Below are positions 32,997 through 41,080 of a stretch of DNA of 64,000 bases, in pieces; the stretch's first letter is position 1, and the number at the start of each line of letters is the position of its first letter. Below the pieces are notes generated by a model that saw nothing but the letters and a program-made list of their open reading frames with translations, searched no databases and was not told the DNA's origin. Both the position numbers and the translations under genes were made by a program. The DNA comes from Thiodiazotropha sp040507035 (lineage in GTDB: Bacteria > Pseudomonadota > Gammaproteobacteria > Chromatiales > Chromatiaceae), in contig JBEVVR010000023.1 in NCBI GenBank assembly GCA_040507035.1, positions 1 through 64,000 on the forward strand, written 5' to 3'.

Positions 32997-34618
32997 GTGA
33001 ATCGATCACCCATTCCGAAACGATGATCAACCGCAAGGCGCGGGAGCAGGCACTGCAGGCGATGCATGAGGTGACTGTGGAACCGACCTGCGTGGTGAAC
33101 TATCAGTCCCGGGGCAGGGTCGCGGTGATCGGCGATCAACTGGCGCTGGAGATCGCACCTCGGCTCAACGAGCGGCTCAGCCCCATTGTCGTCCTTACCC
33201 AGGGGGCGGAGGAGCCGGGTGCCCCGGTGGTGCCGGTGGGTGGTCGGGAGATGCGCATCGAGGGCTATCTCGGCGACTTCAGGATAGGGTTAGGCGAGGC
33301 GGGACGGGCCAATGCCGAGACCCTTGCCGCGGATCTGATTCTCGATCTCTCCCCACGGCCCTTGCTGAGCCGGGGGATGAACCCGCCCGGCTACTACCAC
33401 AGCAGCGGTGAGGAGGATCAACTTGCGGCGGTGATCGAGAAGGTTGCGCAGATGACCGGCACATTCGAGAAGCCGCGCTTCTACAACTACGACAGCTCGA
33501 TCTGTGCCCATGGCCGTTCGGGCAAGACCGCCTGCACCCGCTGCCTCGATGTCTGTCCCGCAGACGCCATTACCAGTCTGGGTGAGACCATCGAGGTCAA
33601 CAGTTATCTCTGTCAGGGTGGGGGGGCATGTGCCAGTGTCTGTCCCAGCGGGGCCATCCGCTATGTCTATCCCTCGCTTAAGGATGTGCTGCAGCAGCTG
33701 CGCAGGCTGCTGACGGTCTACCGGGAGCAGGGGGGAGCCACCCCGGTGGTGGTGTTTCATGCCGCATCGGACGCGCCGTTGCCCCCTGGGATCCCCGACC
33801 ACTATCTGCCGCTGGCGGTCGAGGAGCTGGCCAGTGTGGGCATGGATATCTGGCTCGGCGCCCTTGCCTACGGCGCCAGGCAGGTGGTGCTGGCGGATGG
33901 CGGCGGGATGCCGGCAAAGGTAGCGACCGCGATGCAGGAGCAGTTGACCATTGCCGGTGAAATCCTCGGCGCCATGGACTATCCCCTGGGTGCGATCAAT
34001 CTGGTTGACCATGAGGATCTGTTGGCGCAAGAGCCTGAGTGCATGCCGGAGATCGAGACGGCGGCCTTCTCCGGAATCGGCGGTAAACGCCAGTCGATCT
34101 ATTTCGCTATCGATCATCTCCATGCCCAGGCTACGCACCCCGAGCCGATGGCAAGTCTCTCCAGCGGAGCACCTTTCGGCAATGTCCATGTGGAGGAGAA
34201 GGCCTGCACCCTCTGTCTCTCCTGTGTCGGTGCCTGTCCCGGCAAGGCACTCCAGAGTGGTGACGGGGAGCTTCCCCAGCTCCGTTTCATCGAGGCCAAC
34301 TGCCTGCAGTGCGGACTCTGCACCAGCACCTGCCCGGAAGACGCGATCTCGATCACCCCGCGTCTGTTATTCGATGCCCAGAACCGCAACCGGCTGCGCA
34401 CCCTCCACGAAGAACAGCCCTTTCGCTGTACCGCTTGCGGTAAACCCTTCGCCACCCGCTCGGTGATCGAGAAGATGCAAAGCAAACTCAAGGATCACTA
34501 CATGTTCCAGAGTGAGCGGGCATTGAAGCGCTTGACCCTGTGCGATGCCTGTCGGGTTGTCGATATCGTTCAGGATCAGGAGGCCATGGGGGGAGAATCT
34601 GAATGGACAGCGCAATGA
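32993..34618 (+). CDS. Multi-cluster 4Fe-4S ferredoxin-like protein of the formate dehydrogenase operon
   Basis: A 541-residue cytoplasmic iron-sulfur protein. Four ferredoxin-type sets are visible: CTRCLDVCPADAI and CQGGGACASVCPSGAI (about 180-220), then CTLCLSCVGACPGKAL and CLQCGLCTSTCPEDAI (about 403-450). An extra CxxC pair near the C-terminus (CTACG and CDAC) may hold zinc. The first 150 residues and the middle (about 230-390) are not assigned. It lacks a signal peptide, so it may feed electrons to or from cytoplasmic partners while the catalytic subunit is exported. Its place between DUF3306 and the TorD-like gene is common in proteobacterial clusters. Confidence 0.8.
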   Translation: MSESITHSETMINRKAREQALQAMHEVTVEPTCVVNYQSRGRVAVIGDQLALEIAPRLNERLSPIVVLTQGAEEPGAPVVPVGGREMRIEGYLGDFRIGLGEAGRANAETLAADLILDLSPRPLLSRGMNPPGYYHSSGEEDQLAAVIEKVAQMTGTFEKPRFYNYDSSICAHGRSGKTACTRCLDVCPADAITSLGETIEVNSYLCQGGGACASVCPSGAIRYVYPSLKDVLQQLRRLLTVYREQGGATPVVVFHAASDAPLPPGIPDHYLPLAVEELASVGMDIWLGALAYGARQVVLADGGGMPAKVATAMQEQLTIAGEILGAMDYPLGAINLVDHEDLLAQEPECMPEIETAAFSGIGGKRQSIYFAIDHLHAQATHPEPMASLSSGAPFGNVHVEEKACTLCLSCVGACPGKALQSGDGELPQLRFIEANCLQCGLCTSTCPEDAISITPRLLFDAQNRNRLRTLHEEQPFRCTACGKPFATRSVIEKMQSKLKDHYMFQSERALKRLTLCDACRVVDIVQDQEAMGGESEWTAQ

Positions 34619-34705
34619 CGACCAATTGGACAGGGTGACGCAGTGACGAAAGCGGGGGCAATAGGTCGAATTCAGCCCTATTTGTCATTTCTTTTCCACG
34701 GATGC

Positions 34706-34721
34706 TGGTCCGGTGCTTGCA
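34706..34721 (+). promoter_or_regulatory. Possible internal sigma-54 promoter before torD-fdhA
   Basis: TGGTCC-GGTGC-TTGCA has exact GG-N10-GC spacing and a perfect -12 box. It lies in a 128-bp gap and would start transcription about 15 bases before the TorD-like gene. No clear enhancer palindrome is adjacent; those at 31764-31813 are 2.9 kb away. Confidence 0.45.
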
Positions 34722-34746
34722 AATAAGAACGACTGAGGAGCGTGTG

Positions 34747-35415
34747 ATGAGCGATATGAGCCAAGCTGTCCCAACTGACGATCAAAGCGCGGACAGCAAG
34801 CTGCCCGCAGGGGTGAGTGCCCCGTCAACGGCTGTCGTCCTGGACCAGGAGCAACACTATCGAATTGGTGCCTACGGCATGTTGGCTCAGTTGTTGAGGC
34901 TGCCCCCGGACCGGGCGATGCTCGACAGGGTGGCAGGCTTTGCGGCCATCGAGCCAAACAGAGACGAGATGGCCCTGGCGATGTCGATGCTGGGTCTCTC
35001 CGCCTCGGACTCACGAGCGGATGCGGTTGAGATCGAGTTCCACGATCTCTTCATCGGCATGGGACGTGGCGAGTTGGTTCCCTACGGATCCTGGTACATC
35101 ACCGGTTTCCTGATGGAGAAGCCCCTCGGGCGCCTGCGTGACGATCTCGCCCTGCTGGGTTTCCAGCGTCAGCAGGGAGTCACGGAACCGGAGGATCATG
35201 TCGCCGCGCTGTGCGAGGTGATGGCGATGTTGATCGCTGAAGGGATAGGTTTCGAGGGCCAGTCACACTTCTTCGAATCACACATGGCTGGTTGGCTGGA
35301 GCGCTTTTTCGCCGATCTGAGTGAGGCGAAAACAGCGGTCTTCTATCGTGCGGTGGGGCGTTTCGGTGCCGCCTTCGCGGCGATGGAGAAACGCTATCTG
35401 AGTATGCCGGTGTAG
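34747..35415 (+). CDS. TorD/DmsD family molecular chaperone
   Basis: A 222-residue all-helical cytoplasmic chaperone that binds Tat-signal molybdoenzyme precursors and guards them until cofactor is loaded. The family motif region EFHDLFIGMGRGELVPYGSWYITGFLMEKPLGRLRDDLALLGF (E-x-x-x-L-F..G) and the C-terminal HFFESHMAGWLERFFADL are clear. Its client is presumably the formate dehydrogenase subunit encoded two genes later. GAGGAG just before the ATG supports the start; a longer frame extends upstream. Confidence 0.88.
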   Translation: MSDMSQAVPTDDQSADSKLPAGVSAPSTAVVLDQEQHYRIGAYGMLAQLLRLPPDRAMLDRVAGFAAIEPNRDEMALAMSMLGLSASDSRADAVEIEFHDLFIGMGRGELVPYGSWYITGFLMEKPLGRLRDDLALLGFQRQQGVTEPEDHVAALCEVMAMLIAEGIGFEGQSHFFESHMAGWLERFFADLSEAKTAVFYRAVGRFGAAFAAMEKRYLSMPV

Positions 35416-35530
35416 CCTCATCGGCGATTGCAACTAGCAAAGCGGGTTAGGACGAACGCTACCGACACAATCATAAGGCGTGTATAGATCGACTGATACC
35501 GAACCGAGAATCCGAGCGGAGGACGATTGA

Positions 35531-35746
35531 ATGAAAAAAACACAGAAGCAGACTCCAGATTCACAACGCAGGGCGTTTCTGCGTAGTAGCGCAACCGCCG
35601 GTGTGGGTGCCGCTGTCGCAGCCAGCCTCCCCGGTCTGACCACGGCGTCGATCGATGATGAAGCATCCGCCGAAACCCCCACGGCAAATAAGGGCTACCG
35701 TCTGACCCCTCACATCGCGGCCTACTACAAGTCCACCGTGAGTTGA
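35531..35746 (+). CDS. Formate dehydrogenase region Tat-signal small protein
   Basis: A 71-residue protein with a twin-arginine-like signal (SQRRAFLRSSATAGVGAAVAASLPG) and a short tail ending RLTPHIAAYYKSTV. This matches the small family found directly in front of formate dehydrogenase catalytic genes. It may act in export or as a small accessory subunit; no function is proven. It sits 20 bases before fdhA. Confidence 0.85.
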   Translation: MKKTQKQTPDSQRRAFLRSSATAGVGAAVAASLPGLTTASIDDEASAETPTANKGYRLTPHIAAYYKSTVS

Positions 35747-35766
35747 GTATTCTCGAGGATATCTGA

Positions 35767-38661
35767 ATGAAACTGCATAAAACCTCCGATCTGGTAAGCA
35801 GCAGTAGCCGTGAAACGACCTCCCCCGAGAGATCGTCCAGTGGCATGACCATGAACCGCCGCGACTTTCTGCGCAACTCCAGCCTGGTAGCGGGCGGTGC
35901 GGCCCTGGCCGGCGGATTCGCCCCGGGAATGATGAGAAAGGCCAACGCGGCAACCGCCGAGACCGGCCAGGTACAACAGATCAAGACCATCTGTACCCAC
36001 TGTTCGGTGGGCTGCGGCATCATCGCCGAGGTCGAGAACGGGGTCTGGACCGGCCAGGAGCCGGCCTTCGATCACCCCTTCAACCTGGGTGCCCACTGCG
36101 CCAAGGGCGCCTCGGTGCGTGAACATGGACATGGGGAACGGCGTCTGAAATATCCCACCAAGCTGGTGGACGGTAAGTGGAAGCGGATCTCCTGGGAGCA
36201 GGCGATCAACGAGATCGGCGACAAGATGCTCGAGGTGCGCGAGCAATCCAGCCCCGACTCGGTCTACTGGCTGGGATCTGCCAAGCACAACAATGAACAG
36301 GCCTACCTGTTCCGTAAGTTTGCCGCCTTATGGGGCACCAACAATGTGGATCACCAGGCCCGAATCTGCCACTCCACCACGGTGGCCGGCGTAGCCAATA
36401 CCTGGGGCTACGGCGCCATGACCAACTCCTATAACGATATCCATAACTCGAAGTCGATATTGATCATCGGCGGCAACCCGGCGGAGGCCCATCCGGTCTC
36501 GCTGCAGCATGTGTTCAAGGCCAAGGAGCAGAACAACGCCCAGCTGATCGTCATCGATCCCCGTTTTACCCGTACCGCCGCCCATGCCAATCAGTTCCTG
36601 AGGCTGCGTCCAGGTACCGATGTGGCGGTGATCTGGGGCATGCTTTGGCACATCTTCAAAAACGGCTGGGAGGACAAAGAGTTCATTCGCCAGCGGGTCT
36701 ACGGCCTGGAGGAGGTGAAGAAGGAGATCGCCAAATGGACCCCCGACGAAGTGGAACGGGTCAGCGGCGTACCGGAAAACCAGATCTATGCCGCCGCCAA
36801 GACCATGGCCGACAACCGGCCCGGCACCTTTATCTGGTGCATGGGGGGCACCCAGCACACCATCGGTAACAACAACACCCGCGCCTACTGCGTCTTCCAG
36901 CTGGCCCTGGGCAACATGGGTACCTCCGGGGGCGGCACCAACATCTTCCGCGGCCACGACAATGTACAGGGGGCCACCGACTTCGGTGTCCTCTCCCATA
37001 CCCTGCCGGGCTACTACGGCCTCTCCAAGGGTGCCTGGGGGCATTGGGCCAAGGTCTGGGATGTGGATAGCGACTGGCTTGCCGGTCGCTTCGACTCCGG
37101 CAGCTATGAGCAGTCCAAGGGCAAGGATGTATCGCCGATGAATACCAAGGGTATTCCGGTCTCCCGCTGGATCGACGGTGTCCTGGAGGAGAAGGGGAAT
37201 ATCGCGCAGAAAGACAATCTGCGGGTGATGGTGTTGTGGGGGCATGCCCCCAACAGTCAGACCCGTGGTCCGGAGATGAAGAAGGCGATGGAGAAGCTGG
37301 ACATGATGGTGATCATCGATCCCTATCCCACCGTCTCCGCGGTGATGCACGACAGGACCGATGGGGTCTATCTGCTGCCCGCCGCCACCCAGTTCGAGAC
37401 CTACGGTTCGGTAACCGCCTCCAACCGCTCGCTGCAGTGGCGGGACAAGGTGATCGAACCCCTGTTCGAGTCTCTGCCCGACCATACCATCATGTATCGC
37501 CTGGCAAACAAACTCGGCTTCGCCAATGAGTTGTTCAAGCACATCAAGGTGGAGAATGATGAGCCCCTGATCGAGGATATCACCCGGGAGTTCAACAAGG
37601 GCATGTGGACCATCGGTTACACCGGCCAGAGCCCCGAGCGAATGAAGAAGCAGCAGCAGAACTGGGGCACCTTCGACTACACCAGTCTGTTGGCGGAGGG
37701 CGGTGCCTGCGACGGTGAGTACTACGGTCTGCCCTGGCCTTGCTGGGGCACCGCCGATATGGGCCATCCGGGTACGCCCAATCTCTACGATACCAGCAAG
37801 CCGGTGGCCAAGGGCGGCCTCAACTTCCGCGCCCGCTTCGGTGTCGAGCGCAACGGTGAAAACCTTCTGGCCGAGGGTTCCTACCCGGTGGGCAACGAGC
37901 TCAAGGATGGCCATCCGGAGTTCAGCGCCGAGCTACTGAAGAAGCTGGGTTGGTGGGATGATCTTACCGCTGAAGAGAAGGCGCTTGCCGAGGGCAAGAA
38001 CTGGAAGACCGACCGCTCCGGCGGCATCCAGCGGGTCGCCATCAAGCACGGCTGCGCCCCCTTCGGCAACGCCAAGGCGAGGGCCCTGGTCTGGACCTTC
38101 CCCGATCCGGTGCCGGTGCATCGCGAGCCCCTCTATACAAGCCGGCGCGACCTGGTGGAGAAGTATCCCACCTATGAAGATCGCAAATCCTTCTACCGCC
38201 TGCCGACCCGTTACGGTTCGATCCAGGCCAAGGACTACTCCCAGGATTTCCCGATTATCCTTACCTCGGGGCGTCTGGTGGAGTATGAAGGCGGTGGTGA
38301 TGAGTCCCGCTCCAACCCCTGGCTGGCGGAGCTGCAGCAGGATATGTTCATCGAAATGCACCCGCGGGACGCCAACGACGCGGGGGTTAGGGACGGCGAG
38401 GATGTCTGGGTGGAAGGCGCCGAGGGTGCCCGCATCAAGGTCAAGGCGATGGTGACCCGACGGGTTGCCGCCGGTGTGGCCTTCATGCCGTTCCACTTTG
38501 GCGGTCACTTCCTTGGTAAAGACCTGCGCGGCAAATATCCCGAAGGGGCAGATCCCTATGTTCTCGGTGAAGCCTGTAACACGGCCATGACCTATGGCTA
38601 TGACTCGGTGACGCAGATGCAGGAGACCAAATGCAGTCTCTGCCGCATCAGCAAAGCGTAA
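35767..38661 (+). CDS. fdhA: Formate dehydrogenase catalytic subunit alpha, cysteine type
   Basis: Oxidises formate to CO2 at a bis-MGD metal centre in the periplasm. The 964-residue protein has a Tat signal (NRRDFLRNSSLVAGGAALAGG, about 30-50). The FS0 cluster ligands are C76, C79, C83 and C111. The metal ligand is Cys201 in QARICHSTT, so it is a cysteine and not a selenocysteine enzyme. GGNPAEAHPVSLQH and the C-terminal molybdopterin-binding domain (GRLVEYEGGGDESRSNPW) follow. Mo or W use cannot be told from sequence. fdhB and the cytochrome b subunit follow directly. Confidence 0.95.
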   Translation: MKLHKTSDLVSSSSRETTSPERSSSGMTMNRRDFLRNSSLVAGGAALAGGFAPGMMRKANAATAETGQVQQIKTICTHCSVGCGIIAEVENGVWTGQEPAFDHPFNLGAHCAKGASVREHGHGERRLKYPTKLVDGKWKRISWEQAINEIGDKMLEVREQSSPDSVYWLGSAKHNNEQAYLFRKFAALWGTNNVDHQARICHSTTVAGVANTWGYGAMTNSYNDIHNSKSILIIGGNPAEAHPVSLQHVFKAKEQNNAQLIVIDPRFTRTAAHANQFLRLRPGTDVAVIWGMLWHIFKNGWEDKEFIRQRVYGLEEVKKEIAKWTPDEVERVSGVPENQIYAAAKTMADNRPGTFIWCMGGTQHTIGNNNTRAYCVFQLALGNMGTSGGGTNIFRGHDNVQGATDFGVLSHTLPGYYGLSKGAWGHWAKVWDVDSDWLAGRFDSGSYEQSKGKDVSPMNTKGIPVSRWIDGVLEEKGNIAQKDNLRVMVLWGHAPNSQTRGPEMKKAMEKLDMMVIIDPYPTVSAVMHDRTDGVYLLPAATQFETYGSVTASNRSLQWRDKVIEPLFESLPDHTIMYRLANKLGFANELFKHIKVENDEPLIEDITREFNKGMWTIGYTGQSPERMKKQQQNWGTFDYTSLLAEGGACDGEYYGLPWPCWGTADMGHPGTPNLYDTSKPVAKGGLNFRARFGVERNGENLLAEGSYPVGNELKDGHPEFSAELLKKLGWWDDLTAEEKALAEGKNWKTDRSGGIQRVAIKHGCAPFGNAKARALVWTFPDPVPVHREPLYTSRRDLVEKYPTYEDRKSFYRLPTRYGSIQAKDYSQDFPIILTSGRLVEYEGGGDESRSNPWLAELQQDMFIEMHPRDANDAGVRDGEDVWVEGAEGARIKVKAMVTRRVAAGVAFMPFHFGGHFLGKDLRGKYPEGADPYVLGEACNTAMTYGYDSVTQMQETKCSLCRISKA

Positions 38662-38681
38662 CTGGTTAGAGGAATATAATC

Positions 38682-39311
38682 ATGGCACGAATGAAATTTT
38701 ATTGTGATCCGGAACGCTGTATCGAGTGCAATGCATGCGTCACCGCCTGTAAGAACGAAAACGAGGTCCCCTGGGGTGTCAATCGCCGCCGGGTGGTGAC
38801 CATCAACGATGGCGATGAGGGCGAGCGCTCTCTGTCGGTGGCCTGCATGCACTGCTCCGATGCCCCCTGCGCCACGGTCTGTCCGGTGGACTGCTTCTAT
38901 ACCACCCAGGACGGGGTGGTGCTCCACGACAAGGATATCTGCATCGGTTGCGGCTACTGCTTCTACGCATGTCCCTTTGGTGCGCCGCAGTTTCCCGAGG
39001 ACGGCGCCTTCGCCACCCGGGGCAAGATGGACAAGTGCACCTTCTGCGCCGGCGGACCGGAGACCGATAACAGTTCTGACGAGCACAGAAAGTACGGTTC
39101 CAACCGCCTCGCCGAAGGCAAGCTGCCGCTGTGTGCGGAGATGTGTTCCACCAAGGCGCTGTTGGCCGGTGATGCGGACACGATTTCCGATATCTATCGC
39201 AAACGTATCATCAATCGCAGCGCGAGCTCGATGGCCCGTGGTGTCTCCTATCGTGATGCCACTTTCCGTGCGCCTTACAACGCCGCCGGTAAGAGCAGTG
39301 CTAAAGAGTGA
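38682..39311 (+). CDS. fdhB: Formate dehydrogenase iron-sulfur subunit beta
   Basis: A 209-residue electron-transfer subunit linking the catalytic subunit to the cytochrome. It holds cysteine sets for four 4Fe-4S clusters: CIECNACVTACKNE, CMHCSDAPCATVCP, CIGCGYCFYACP, and CTFC with CAEMCSTKAL. It has no signal peptide and presumably rides out with the alpha subunit through Tat. There is no C-terminal membrane helix of the FdnH type, so membrane attachment depends on the gamma subunit. Confidence 0.93.
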   Translation: MARMKFYCDPERCIECNACVTACKNENEVPWGVNRRRVVTINDGDEGERSLSVACMHCSDAPCATVCPVDCFYTTQDGVVLHDKDICIGCGYCFYACPFGAPQFPEDGAFATRGKMDKCTFCAGGPETDNSSDEHRKYGSNRLAEGKLPLCAEMCSTKALLAGDADTISDIYRKRIINRSASSMARGVSYRDATFRAPYNAAGKSSAKE

Positions 39312-39330
39312 ACAACCTTAACCGCAAGAG

Positions 39331-40428
39331 ATGGGGTCTATGATCAGGCAAACTATCCCTCCCGGTAGTATTGGCGTATATGCCCTGGCCTGGTCATTAC
39401 TCTTGCTGTGGTTGTTGTTGCTGCCACAGCAGAGCCTCGCCGAGACGAAACAGGCGCGGGGTCTGCCGCCGCCGGCGGTGCTCAATCCCGCGGCGGACCT
39501 GTGGCGGGACATCAGGCAGCGGGATATGCCTACAACAGGGACCACCCAGGTTAGAGGGGTCGACTCGGGTGTGCTGATCAACGCCAACGGCGACACCTGG
39601 CGCAAGTTCCGCATGGAGCAGCTGATCCCCGTCGCTGGCTACCTGCTGCTGGGTATGATTGTGGTCTTGATCCTGTTCTATACGATACGCGGCAAGGTGA
39701 AGATAGAAGGTGGGGCAGCGGACAAGAAACTGCCCAGATACACCAGCTACGAGCGACTGATCCACTGGTTCATGGCCTCTATCTTTATCTTTCTCGCGAT
39801 CACCGGATTGATCATTCTTTTCGGTCGTCCCCTGTTGATACCTATCTTTGGCAAGGAGATCTTCGCGGTCATCGCCTCGGCCAGCAAGGAGGGACACAAT
39901 CTGATGGGTCCGCTGTTCATGGTTGCCCTGATCCTGGTATTCATCAAGTTCGTGCGCCGCAATATCTATCAGAAGGGGGATTTGAGTTGGCTGTTGCGAG
40001 GCGGCGGCATCATCGGCAAAAAACATGTTCCCTCCAACTTCTTCAACATGGGCGAGAAGAGCATGTTCTGGATGTTGATCATCGTCGGTTCGGTGATCGT
40101 TGTCTCCGGCCTGATGCTGATCTTTCCCATATTCGGTCAGAGCCGTGAGTGGATGGAGCTGGCCCATGTGGGCCATGCCATCGGTGCGATTCTCATGATC
40201 ACTGTGATCATGGGCCACATCTATATCGGCAGCGTTGGCATGGAGGGGGCTATTGAGGGCATGAAGACAGGTTACTGCGATCTCAACTGGGCCAAGGAGC
40301 ACCACGACTACTGGGCGAGTCAGATGGAGAAGCGGGGTGAAGCGATTCCCAATGAGGCAGTGAATCGATTCAGCGATCCCGACACCAATAAGTTCCTTGG
40401 CAGGGAGCTTGAGGAGCCAGGAAAGTGA
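39331..40428 (+). CDS. fdhC: Formate dehydrogenase cytochrome b subunit gamma
   Basis: A 365-residue membrane subunit that passes electrons from formate to quinone. An N-terminal signal peptide (about 12-38) is followed by a periplasmic stretch and then four main membrane helices from about residue 100. Haem-b histidines are expected in YERLIHWFMASIFIFLAITGL, KEGHNLMGPLF and HVGHAIGAILMITVIMGHIYIG. The long N-terminal extension is common in FdoI-like subunits of this group. The start could also be the ATG at 39340. Its stop overlaps the next gene's GTG. Confidence 0.9.
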   Translation: MGSMIRQTIPPGSIGVYALAWSLLLLWLLLLPQQSLAETKQARGLPPPAVLNPAADLWRDIRQRDMPTTGTTQVRGVDSGVLINANGDTWRKFRMEQLIPVAGYLLLGMIVVLILFYTIRGKVKIEGGAADKKLPRYTSYERLIHWFMASIFIFLAITGLIILFGRPLLIPIFGKEIFAVIASASKEGHNLMGPLFMVALILVFIKFVRRNIYQKGDLSWLLRGGGIIGKKHVPSNFFNMGEKSMFWMLIIVGSVIVVSGLMLIFPIFGQSREWMELAHVGHAIGAILMITVIMGHIYIGSVGMEGAIEGMKTGYCDLNWAKEHHDYWASQMEKRGEAIPNEAVNRFSDPDTNKFLGRELEEPGK

Positions 40429-41066
40429 TCGCTGAATTCATCGACGGACCCTTGTGGACCTTTTCCCTCGCCGTTTTCGTCATCGGCGTCACCTGGCGGA
40501 TCGTCACCATTCTCATGGCAGGCAACAGGCAGGATCTCTCCACGCCCAGGGGAAGCGCATCCAGCGGCGCCATTCGCACCATCTTCAGCCGCTCTCTCTA
40601 TGAGCGCACCGCCGCCACCCGCGGCCGGCTGCTGCAGATCGCCGGTTATCTGTTTCATCTCGGCCTCTTTGCACTGCTCTTCTTCGCCCAACCCCATATC
40701 GATTTCTATGCCGAACGGATCACCGGCTTCGGTTGGCCGGCAATGCCCCATTGGGCCTTCATCGTCTCCACCGAACTGGCATTTCTGGGGTTGCTGCTGT
40801 TGTGGATCCATCGTCTGCTCAGTCCGGTCACCCGTCTGCTTTCCGATCTGGATGACCATCTGGGGACCATCCTGGTGTTTCTGGTCATGCTCACTGGTTG
40901 TCTGGCATTGGCGCAATCCTTCGAGGCCCTGCGCCTGATCCATCTGCTGCTGGCCGAGTTGCTGTTGATCTACTTTCCCTTCAGCAAGCTGATGCATACC
41001 TTTACCTTCGTCATGAGTCGCGGCTATACCGGTGCAGCCATGGGCCGCAAGGGTGTCAACGCATAA
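40425..41066 (+). CDS. NarI/DsrM-like cytochrome b membrane subunit
   Basis: A 213-residue membrane protein with five helices in the pattern of nitrate-reductase gamma and DsrM subunits, which bind b-type haem and react with quinone. Potential haem ligands are in GYLFHLGLFALLFF and RLIHLLLAELLLIYFPFSKLMHTF. The GTG start overlaps the stop of the formate dehydrogenase gamma gene, and a DsrK-like gene follows 14 bases later, so it forms a membrane pair with that protein and is probably a second quinone-linked branch of the same complex. Confidence 0.75.
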   Translation: MIAEFIDGPLWTFSLAVFVIGVTWRIVTILMAGNRQDLSTPRGSASSGAIRTIFSRSLYERTAATRGRLLQIAGYLFHLGLFALLFFAQPHIDFYAERITGFGWPAMPHWAFIVSTELAFLGLLLLWIHRLLSPVTRLLSDLDDHLGTILVFLVMLTGCLALAQSFEALRLIHLLLAELLLIYFPFSKLMHTFTFVMSRGYTGAAMGRKGVNA

Positions 41067-41080
41067 GGGAGAGGGGAGCC

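Noticed and set aside
36365..36375. Selenocysteine (in-frame TGA) in fdhA
   Set aside because: The metal-ligand position is encoded as Cys201 in QARICHSTT; there is no internal TGA and no need for a SECIS element.
36328..37914. Long minus-strand open frame (528 codons) inside fdhA
   Set aside because: It is the complement of a well-conserved, GC-rich gene; its composition (many Gly, Val, His, Asp) is typical of an antisense shadow.
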